In this document: positions 1 to 5,635 of the stretch, piece after piece
Layout: each line of letters starts with the position of its first letter
Position numbering within the stretch: the stretch's first letter is position 1
From: Clostridia bacterium
GTDB lineage: Bacteria; Bacillota; Clostridia; Oscillospirales; Acutalibacteraceae
Assembly (NCBI GenBank): GCA_024404065.1
Contig: JAKSQR010000082.1
Span: forward strand, 1-7,005
Length of the DNA: 7,005 bases
Reading direction: 5' to 3'
Notes under the pieces: model-generated
Told to the model about the DNA's origin: nothing
Seen by the model: only the letters and a program-made list of their open reading frames with translations
The model's database searches: none
Made by a program: the position numbers and the translations under genes

Positions 1-7
1 AACAAAA

Positions 8-937
8 ATGGCAGATACAAAAAGTATTAAAAGCATAAAAAAGGCTGCAACAGTAATAATTGCTGTTGCAGTTGTTATATCAGCAATAATTCTTATCTTA
101 ACTGATAGTCCGCTTCTCAAAGGGCTTGAAAATACTTTAGGCCGTTTTGGTAAGGTCAGTCAGGATGCGCCCTTTGCAGTATATTTTGCAGATGTAGGGC
201 AGGGAGATTGTACATTGCTTATTTGTAATGACAAAACCATGCTGATTGATGCGGGTGAAAACGGACACGAAAGTGATGTCTTTAACCTGCTGTATTCTCA
301 AGGGATAAAACAACTTGATTACATAGTCGTATCACATCCTCACTCAGACCATATTGGTGGTATATCTGAGGTGATAGACGAATTTGGCTGCGAAAAATTA
401 TACACTCAGAAATTGCCTGAAGGCACTGAAATTGACGCAAAATACACCTGGAGTCTTATAGAAAAATCGGCAGAAAGAAGCGAGACTGAAATATCCTTTC
501 TTTCTTTTGGTGACAGCTTTGATTTTGGCGGTGCAAAAGTAGATGTGCTTGGTCCTGTAACTATTGATGCTGAGAATCTTAATAACTCTTCTCTTATACT
601 GAAAATCACTTATGGCAGTACAAGTTTCTTATTTACTGCTGACGCAGAAAGTGACGAAGAAATGGCTATGCTTGAGCAAAATATTGACCTTAAATCAGAT
701 GTGCTGAGGGTTGCGCATCACGGCTCTAAATACTCAAGCTCCACAGAATTCTTAGAGGCAGTTTCTCCCCGTTACGCTATTATTTCAGTAGGCAAAAATA
801 ACGATTATGGTCACCCTCACGAGCAAGCAATTCAGCGCCTTGAGGAGTACACATCAGAGATTTACCGCACCGACAGATGTGGTACAATCAAGGCTCTCAG
901 TGATGGCAAAAACATAAGCATCAGCTATGATTCCTGA
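8..937 (+). CDS. Membrane-anchored metallo-beta-lactamase-fold hydrolase, ComEC/Rec2 C-terminal type
   Basis: The 309-residue protein has a short basic N-terminus, then one hydrophobic segment (about residues 13-32), so it is probably tethered with its catalytic domain outside the membrane. The domain shows the order of stand-alone ComEC-like hydrolases: VGQGDC near 63-68, LIDAG at 79-83, the metal-binding HPHSDH at 110-115, FLFTAD ending at Asp212, AHHGS at 236-240 and GHPH at 268-271. These are the expected ligands for a two-metal hydrolase centre. Family members are presumed phosphodiesterases or nucleases, but the substrate cannot be read from the sequence. There are no ComEC channel helices, so a competence role is not implied. 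Only seven bases precede the ATG, with no ribosome site and no in-frame stop, so the true start could lie upstream of the window. The gene ends in TGA and is followed by a terminator-like hairpin, so it appears to be transcriptionally separate from miaB. The fold is near certain; the function is open. Confidence 0.88.
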   Translation: MADTKSIKSIKKAATVIIAVAVVISAIILILTDSPLLKGLENTLGRFGKVSQDAPFAVYFADVGQGDCTLLICNDKTMLIDAGENGHESDVFNLLYSQGIKQLDYIVVSHPHSDHIGGISEVIDEFGCEKLYTQKLPEGTEIDAKYTWSLIEKSAERSETEISFLSFGDSFDFGGAKVDVLGPVTIDAENLNNSSLILKITYGSTSFLFTADAESDEEMAMLEQNIDLKSDVLRVAHHGSKYSSSTEFLEAVSPRYAIISVGKNNDYGHPHEQAIQRLEEYTSEIYRTDRCGTIKALSDGKNISISYDS

Positions 938-955
938 AATAACAGAATAAATTTC

Positions 956-1008
956 AAAAAAAGCACTGTTTTATTCATTTTGTCCTTGAATAATGCGGTG
1001 CTTTATTA
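956..1008 (+). terminator. Probable intrinsic terminator after the hydrolase gene
   Basis: An A-run leads into a long hairpin. Outer stem 960-968 pairs with 996-1004 (AAAGCACTG with CGGTGCTTT, nine pairs, one of them U-G). A 2x2 internal loop follows, then inner stem 971-977 with 987-993 (TTATTCA with TGAATAA) and a nine-base loop. The right arm runs into TTTATTAT, a moderate rather than perfect T tract. The position, 20-odd bases after the stop codon, fits a terminator. The A-run on the left and T-rich right side would also allow some bidirectional activity, but no opposing gene is seen here. Confidence 0.72.
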
Positions 1009-1014
1009 TATAAT
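986..1014 (+). promoter_or_regulatory. Sigma-A-type promoter for miaB and probably the downstream genes
   Basis: TTGAAT at 986-991 matches the -35 consensus at four of six positions. A 17-base spacer separates it from a perfect TATAAT at 1009-1014. Transcription would begin near 1021, giving a leader of about 30 bases before the TTG start of miaB. The surrounding sequence is very AT-rich, which favours promoter function but also makes chance -10 matches common. The -35 element and spacer lie inside the right half of the preceding hairpin. Confidence 0.68.
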
Positions 1015-1037
1015 ATTATAAATATTTTTTTATATTT

Positions 1038-1043
1038 GGGGGA
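1038..1043 (+). promoter_or_regulatory. miaB: Ribosome binding site deciding the miaB start
   Basis: GGGGGA lies seven bases ahead of a TTG at 1051. An in-frame TTG at 1036 overlaps this purine run and has only T/A-rich sequence before it, so the downstream TTG is the better start. The five residues between the two starts are not part of the recognisable protein family. Confidence 0.7.
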
Positions 1044-1050
1044 TTATCTC

Positions 1051-2469
1051 TTGAATAAGGACAGTAAGTTTTCTGTTTCAGCAGAAGAAATTGAAAAACA
1101 GAATGAATATATTCAGCTTGCACGCACTCTTGTAGAGGCTAAGTTTCAGCATACACCAAAGGCTTTTGTTCATACCTATGGTTGTCAGGGAAATGTAGCA
1201 GACAGCGAAAGATTAAAAGGCGTGCTTCAGCAAATCGGCTACACATTTACAGAGGATGTAAACGAAGCAGATTTAGTGCTTTACAACACCTGCGCAATCC
1301 GTGAGCATGCAGAGGACAGAGTTTTTGGTAATGTAGGCGCTCTTAAACAGCTTAAAGCTAAAAACAGAGATATGCGTATACTCCTTTGCGGCTGTATGGT
1401 GCAGCAGGCACACATTGCAGAAAAATTCCATAAAAGCTATCCCTTTGTTGATGTTATATTCGGCACAAACGTAATTCATAAGCTTCCTGAGTTCTTATAT
1501 AAATCACTTTCAGGCGGCAAAAGAATATGCGAAATACCAGCAGGTGACGGTGTAGTGCCTGAGGATATGCCACTTTACCGTGACAGTGAGTTTAAGGCAT
1601 GGCTTCCCATTATGTATGGCTGCAATAATTTCTGCACCTACTGCATAGTGCCCTACGTAAGAGGCAGAGAGAGAAGCAGAGATCCACAGGTTATTATTCA
1701 GGAGGCAAAGGACCTTGTAGCAAGGGGATATAAAGAAATCACCCTTTTAGGTCAGAATGTAAACTCCTACGGTAAAAATCCTGATTACGGTTATAACTTC
1801 TCTAAACTCCTAAGGGAGCTTAACGATATTGAAGGGGATTTCATAATAAGATTTATGACCTCCCACCCAAAGGATTGTACACACGAGCTGCTTGATACTA
1901 TGGCTCAGTGTGACAAGGTAGCAAAGCACCTTCACCTTCCCTTCCAGTGCGGTAGTGACAGAGTGCTTAAGGCAATGAACAGAGGCTATACCTCAGGCAA
2001 ATATCTTGAACTGCTTGAATATGCCTATTCAGTAATGCCGGATTTATCAGTTACCAGTGATGTAATTGTAGGCTTTCCCGGTGAAACATACGAAGAATTT
2101 TGTGAAACAAAGGAGCTTGTTAAAAAGGCAGGCTTCACATCAATGTTCACCTTTATTTTCTCCAGCCGTGAGGGTACAAAAGCCGCTCAGATGGATGACC
2201 CCATCTCAGAGGAGGAGAAGGGCAAGTGGTTCAGGGAGTTACTTGCTGTGCAGGAGGCTGTTGCTGCAGAGCGCACATCAGCAAGTCTTGGCAAAACATA
2301 CAGAGTTTTATGTGAGAGCATAAACGAAAAGAATGGACTTATGGAGGGCCGTACAGAGGGCAATATTATTATTGAGTTCCCTGCAGATAAATCTGTAATA
2401 GGTTCCTTCCGCAATGTAACCGTAACTGAGTGCCTTACCTGGATACTCAGAGGCGAACTTGCAGAGTAA
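1051..2469 (+). CDS. miaB: tRNA-2-methylthio-N6-dimethylallyladenosine synthase MiaB
   Basis: MiaB is a cytoplasmic radical-SAM enzyme that adds a methylthio group at C2 of i6A37 in tRNAs reading codons that start with U. The 472-residue protein has all three expected domains. The N-terminal methylthiotransferase domain supplies the auxiliary-cluster cysteines Cys45 (TYGCQGN), Cys81 (NTCAIRE) and Cys115 (CGCMVQQ). The radical-SAM core carries CNNFCTYC at 191-198 (Cys191, 195, 198), followed by IVPYVRGRERSR, wording typical of MiaB rather than RimO or MtaB. A TRAM domain occupies about the last 65 residues. The length is close to the family norm once the non-conserved N-terminal 35 residues are counted. 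The chosen start is TTG at 1051, set by GGGGGA upstream; TTG at 1036 would add five residues. The next gene starts 54 bases after the stop, with no convincing terminator between, as in the Bacillus ymcB-ymcA arrangement. Confidence 0.96.
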   Translation: MNKDSKFSVSAEEIEKQNEYIQLARTLVEAKFQHTPKAFVHTYGCQGNVADSERLKGVLQQIGYTFTEDVNEADLVLYNTCAIREHAEDRVFGNVGALKQLKAKNRDMRILLCGCMVQQAHIAEKFHKSYPFVDVIFGTNVIHKLPEFLYKSLSGGKRICEIPAGDGVVPEDMPLYRDSEFKAWLPIMYGCNNFCTYCIVPYVRGRERSRDPQVIIQEAKDLVARGYKEITLLGQNVNSYGKNPDYGYNFSKLLRELNDIEGDFIIRFMTSHPKDCTHELLDTMAQCDKVAKHLHLPFQCGSDRVLKAMNRGYTSGKYLELLEYAYSVMPDLSVTSDVIVGFPGETYEEFCETKELVKKAGFTSMFTFIFSSREGTKAAQMDDPISEEEKGKWFRELLAVQEAVAAERTSASLGKTYRVLCESINEKNGLMEGRTEGNIIIEFPADKSVIGSFRNVTVTECLTWILRGELAE

Positions 2470-2511
2470 TAGTTTATTTTAAGCAAAGCTTTTAATAATA
2501 AATTTTTTTGA

Positions 2512-2518
2512 TTGGAGA
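2512..2518 (+). promoter_or_regulatory. Ribosome binding site of the YlbF/YmcA-family gene
   Basis: TTGGAGA ends five bases before ATG 2524. The same TTG could be read as an in-frame start at 2512, but nothing resembling a ribosome site lies before it (only an A/T-rich run), and the GGAGA is better explained as the ribosome site for the ATG. Confidence 0.75.
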
Positions 2519-2523
2519 TTACT

Positions 2524-2937
2524 ATGGAAGCAGTAGTAGCAAAGGCAAGAGAGCTTGGCGCTCTTGTACAGCAGAGTGAAGCTTATGTTAAGTTTCAGGC
2601 AGCATTAAAGGCAAACGAGGCAGATGCAGGTCTTAACGAGCTTATGCAGAAGCTTCAGTTTACACAGCTTGCATTTCAGCAGGCAGCTCAGGGCGAAACA
2701 CCTGATGAAGCAAAGCTTCAGGAGCTTGAGGCTGAATATCAGCAGACAGTAAACCAGATTATGGATAACCCCAATATGCAGGCTTATCAGACAGCAGCAG
2801 CTGAGGTTGACGGTATGATGAATTATGTTACCGCTATTCTCAGAATGTGCGTTGAGGGTCAGGACCCTGCAACATGTGAGCCCGCTCCCGAAGGCGGCTG
2901 CAATTGTGATTGCGGCAGCTGTGGTGGTTGCAACTAA
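2524..2937 (+). CDS. YlbF/YmcA (Com_YlbF) family protein with cysteine-rich C-terminal tail
   Basis: The 137-residue protein is almost wholly helical and rich in Ala, Gln and Glu (about residues 1-108), as in the YlbF/YmcA family. Its length is close to Bacillus YmcA. In B. subtilis, YmcA (RicA) and YlbF (RicF) bind YaaT (RicT) in a complex that carries [4Fe-4S] clusters and affects RNase Y-dependent mRNA maturation, competence and biofilm formation. The position directly after miaB and before mutS matches ymcA, but the sequence alone does not let me choose between the YmcA and YlbF branches, so no symbol is given. All seven cysteines (109, 118, 126, 128, 130, 133, 136) fall in the last 29 residues, ending in a Gly/Cys tail of alternating CxC and CxxC spacing that suggests metal or Fe-S binding (inference). 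ATG 2524 is preferred to TTG 2512 because of the GGAGA site between them. Confidence 0.85.
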   Translation: MEAVVAKARELGALVQQSEAYVKFQAALKANEADAGLNELMQKLQFTQLAFQQAAQGETPDEAKLQELEAEYQQTVNQIMDNPNMQAYQTAAAEVDGMMNYVTAILRMCVEGQDPATCEPAPEGGCNCDCGSCGGCN

Positions 2938-2948
2938 TTTTAACTTTA

Positions 2949-2984
2949 TCGGGGAGGGTATTCCTCCCCGAGTCGGTAATTTTT
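2949..2984 (+). other. GC-rich stem-loop in the spacer before mutS, possible attenuator or processing site
   Basis: A perfect nine-pair stem, 2949-2957 with 2963-2971 (TCGGGGAGG with CCTCCCCGA), encloses a five-base loop GTATT. A T-run (five T at 2980-2984) begins only after an eight-base gap, so it is not a textbook intrinsic terminator. It starts 11 bases after the upstream stop codon. It could partly terminate transcription, stabilise the 3' end of a miaB-YlbF-family transcript, or mark an RNA processing site. The structure is seen directly; its role is inference. Confidence 0.55.
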
Positions 2985-3005
2985 GAAAGGTCGGTAAGTG
3001 GTATC
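2985..3005 (+). promoter_or_regulatory. mutS: Weak translation-initiation region of mutS
   Basis: The only good purine run, GAAAGG at 2985-2990, ends 15 bases before ATG 3006, which is further than usual. A closer candidate, AAGTGG at 2996-3001, has a four-base spacer but poor complementarity to 16S rRNA. No alternative ATG, GTG or TTG in frame exists between the hairpin and 3006. This suggests modest initiation compared with mutL, which has a strong site. Confidence 0.4.
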
Positions 3006-5612
3006 ATGGCAGAATACACCCCCATGATGAAACAATATTTTGAAATCAAAGAGCAGTACCCTGACACTATTGTTATGTTCCGTCTGGGTGACTTCTATGA
3101 GATGTTCTTTGAGGATGCTAAAACTGCGTCAGCAGAGCTTGAGCTTGTGCTTACAGGCAGAGACTGCGGTCAGGAAGAGAGAGCACCTATGTGCGGTATT
3201 CCCTTCCACGCCTGTGACAGCTACATAGCCCGCCTTGTAACCAAGGGCTACAAGGTTGCAATCTGTGAGCAGGTTGAGGATCCCGCACTTGCAAAGGGCA
3301 TTGTTAAAAGAAGTGTTACCAGAGTTATAACACCCGGCACTGTTATTGAGAGTGCAATGCTTGATGAAAGTAAAAATAATTTCCTTGGTGCTGTCTGCCA
3401 CACTCCTGCAGGTGTAGGCGTCTGCTTTGCAGATGTTTCTACCGGCAGTATCCACGCCACACAGTTTGAAAGCAAAAACTGTCAGAAGAGTATCATAAAT
3501 GAGCTTGGTCGTTTTGCTCCAAGAGAGGTTATTATTAACTCAGATGTGCTCCAGCTTACTGAGGTAACTAACTTTATAAAAACAAGACTTTCCAATGCTT
3601 CATGTGAGCTTCTTGATGATGAGTGCTTTGATCTTTCAAAGGCTACCGGCACAGTAATCAATCAGTTTGAGGTGTCGTCAATTTCTCAGGTTATGCCTGA
3701 GGCTTCAACAGGCGCAATCTGTGCTATAGGTGCAGTAATTGATTACCTTAAATCAGTTCAGAAAACTGAGCTTGAAAACATCCGCTCACTTGATTATTAC
3801 GGAGATAACAGCTTTATGCGTCTTGATGTTTCAACTCTCCGTAATCTTGAGATAACCGAAACTCTCCGTAACAGAGATAAAAGAGGCTCACTTCTCTGGG
3901 TGCTTGATAAAACAAAAACCTCCATGGGCAGGCGTATGCTTCGCACATGGATTGAACAGCCTCTTCTCAATATAGGCGGCATTACAAAGCGTCATAATGC
4001 AGTTAAAGAATTTTGCGATTCACCACTGCTTAAAGGTGATATTACAGATACCCTTTCAGGCTGTCAGGATATTGAAAGGCTTGTTACCCGTATTTCCTAC
4101 GGCACCGCAAATGCAAGGGAGTTAAAAGCCCTTTCAGCATCACTTCTTAAAGTCCCTCAGCTTAAAGCCTATCTTGATAGCTGTAATTCTTCACTTCTTA
4201 AAGAAATCAACGCAGGTCTTGAGCCTCTTGATGAAATTACTCAGCTTATTGAGTCCGCCATTGTTGAGGAGCCACCCCTTACAGTCCGTGAGGGCGGTAT
4301 GATTCAGGATGGCTTCAATGCAGAGCTTGATGAATACAGAGATATCGTTAATAACGGCAAAGGCTACCTTGCAGATATTCAGGCAAGGGAGCAGGAAAAG
4401 ACAGGCATCAAAAAGCTTAAAATCGGCTACAACCGTGTGTTTGGTTACTACATTGAGGTAAGCAACTCCTTCAAGGAGCTTGTACCTGATGATTATATCC
4501 GTAAGCAGACCTTAGCAAACTGCGAAAGATTTATTACTCAGGAGCTTAAAGAATTAGAGTCAAAGGTGCTCAGCGCACAGGAGCGCATAGCTCATCTTGA
4601 GTTTGAAATTTTTGATTCTGTCCGCTCAAAAGCAGCAGATAAGCTTTATGAAATTCAGCGTAATGCTTCAAATATTGCAGCCCTTGATGTGCTTTGCTCA
4701 CTGTCACAGGTTGCAGTTGAAAATAACTACATAATGCCTGAAATGAATGCAGGCAGTGAAATCATCATAAAAAACGGCAGGCATCCTGTTGTTGAAAAGA
4801 TGATAGATTACCCCTTTGTGCCTAACGAAACAACACTTGATGCAGGGGATAACAGATGTGCAATTATCACAGGCCCTAATATGGCAGGTAAATCTACCTA
4901 CATGCGTCAGGTTGCACTTATTTGCCTTATGGCTCAGGCAGGCTCATTTGTACCCGCCTCACTTGCAAGGCTCTGTGTTGTTGATGGTATATTCACACGT
5001 ATCGGTGCAAGTGATGACCTTTCCTCAGGCTCATCCACATTTATGGTTGAGATGAGTGAGGTTGCAGATATTCTTAAAGGCGCTACCTCAAGGTCACTTA
5101 TAATCTTTGATGAAATCGGCAGGGGTACATCAACCTACGATGGTATGAGTATTGCAAGGGCAGTGCTTGAATACGCTACCGACAAAAAGAAATTAGGTGC
5201 TAAAACTCTTTTTGCTACTCACTACCACGAGCTTACTGAGCTTGAAAACACAGTAAGCGGTGTTAAGAATTATAATATTGCGGTTAAAAAGAGAGGGGAT
5301 AACATCACCTTCCTTCGCCGTATTGTGCCAGGTTGTGCTGATGGCAGCTATGGTATTGAGGTTGCAAAGCTTGCAGGCGTGCCTAATGCTGTTGTAGAGC
5401 GTGCAAAGGTAGTGCTTAAAGAGATTGAAAGTGAAAGCGGCAGACCTATTGTATTTGAGGAGAAATCGGGCGAAGAAGAAAGCCTTCAGATTTCTTTTGC
5501 TTCAAGCAATGACGATGCAATCAGGTCAAAGCTTAAAAACATAGATATAAACACATTAACACCTATTGAGTCTATGCAGATTTTATATGAGCTCATAGGT
5601 ATGGCAGATTAA
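3006..5612 (+). CDS. mutS: DNA mismatch repair ATPase MutS
   Basis: MutS scans DNA as a dimer, recognises mispairs and small loops, and on ATP binding forms a sliding clamp that recruits MutL. The 868-residue protein is full length for MutS1. The mismatch-recognition domain has GDFYEMF with the Phe-x-Glu wedge at Phe30 and Glu32. Connector, lever and clamp domains follow to about residue 550. The ATPase has Walker A GPNMAGKST (Lys629), signature loop DDLSSGSSTFM at 670-680, Walker B FDEIGRGTS (Asp702, Glu703) and the ATHYHE switch with His739. A dimerisation helix-turn-helix region begins near GCADGSYGIEVAKLAG at 776. QISFA at 828-832 resembles the beta-clamp-binding QLSFF of Bacillus MutS. 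The start is ATG 3006 because MAEYTPMMKQY aligns with the family N-terminus; an open frame reaching back to 2910 overlaps the previous gene and lacks family residues. mutL starts 23 bases after the TAA, indicating one transcription unit. Confidence 0.98.
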   Translation: MAEYTPMMKQYFEIKEQYPDTIVMFRLGDFYEMFFEDAKTASAELELVLTGRDCGQEERAPMCGIPFHACDSYIARLVTKGYKVAICEQVEDPALAKGIVKRSVTRVITPGTVIESAMLDESKNNFLGAVCHTPAGVGVCFADVSTGSIHATQFESKNCQKSIINELGRFAPREVIINSDVLQLTEVTNFIKTRLSNASCELLDDECFDLSKATGTVINQFEVSSISQVMPEASTGAICAIGAVIDYLKSVQKTELENIRSLDYYGDNSFMRLDVSTLRNLEITETLRNRDKRGSLLWVLDKTKTSMGRRMLRTWIEQPLLNIGGITKRHNAVKEFCDSPLLKGDITDTLSGCQDIERLVTRISYGTANARELKALSASLLKVPQLKAYLDSCNSSLLKEINAGLEPLDEITQLIESAIVEEPPLTVREGGMIQDGFNAELDEYRDIVNNGKGYLADIQAREQEKTGIKKLKIGYNRVFGYYIEVSNSFKELVPDDYIRKQTLANCERFITQELKELESKVLSAQERIAHLEFEIFDSVRSKAADKLYEIQRNASNIAALDVLCSLSQVAVENNYIMPEMNAGSEIIIKNGRHPVVEKMIDYPFVPNETTLDAGDNRCAIITGPNMAGKSTYMRQVALICLMAQAGSFVPASLARLCVVDGIFTRIGASDDLSSGSSTFMVEMSEVADILKGATSRSLIIFDEIGRGTSTYDGMSIARAVLEYATDKKKLGAKTLFATHYHELTELENTVSGVKNYNIAVKKRGDNITFLRRIVPGCADGSYGIEVAKLAGVPNAVVERAKVVLKEIESESGRPIVFEEKSGEEESLQISFASSNDDAIRSKLKNIDINTLTPIESMQILYELIGMAD

Positions 5613-5620
5613 ATTTTTAA

Positions 5621-5630
5621 GAAAGGAGTG
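5621..5630 (+). promoter_or_regulatory. mutL: Strong ribosome binding site of mutL
   Basis: GAAAGGAGTG contains AAAGGAG, a near-perfect complement to the 16S rRNA 3' end, seven bases before ATG 5636. It fixes the mutL start and is much stronger than the site before mutS. Confidence 0.88.
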
Positions 5631-5635
5631 TCCTT

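Noticed and set aside
1036..1050. TTG at 1036 as the miaB start
   Set aside because: The TTG overlaps the GGGGGA ribosome site that serves TTG 1051 and has no ribosome site of its own.
2187..2486. 99-codon open frame on the - strand over the end of miaB
   Set aside because: It is antisense to the conserved TRAM domain, and its translation shows no recognisable motif.
2481..2509. Possible terminator between miaB and the YlbF-family gene (AAGC-AAA-GCTT plus seven T)
   Set aside because: The stem has only four pairs and the T-run begins 12 bases later, so it is too weak. No -35/-10 pair with sensible spacing was found here either.
2910..3005. Upstream extension of mutS to an ATG at 2910
   Set aside because: It overlaps the end of the YlbF-family gene, crosses the hairpin, adds 32 residues absent from the MutS family, and ATG 3006 begins the conserved N-terminus.
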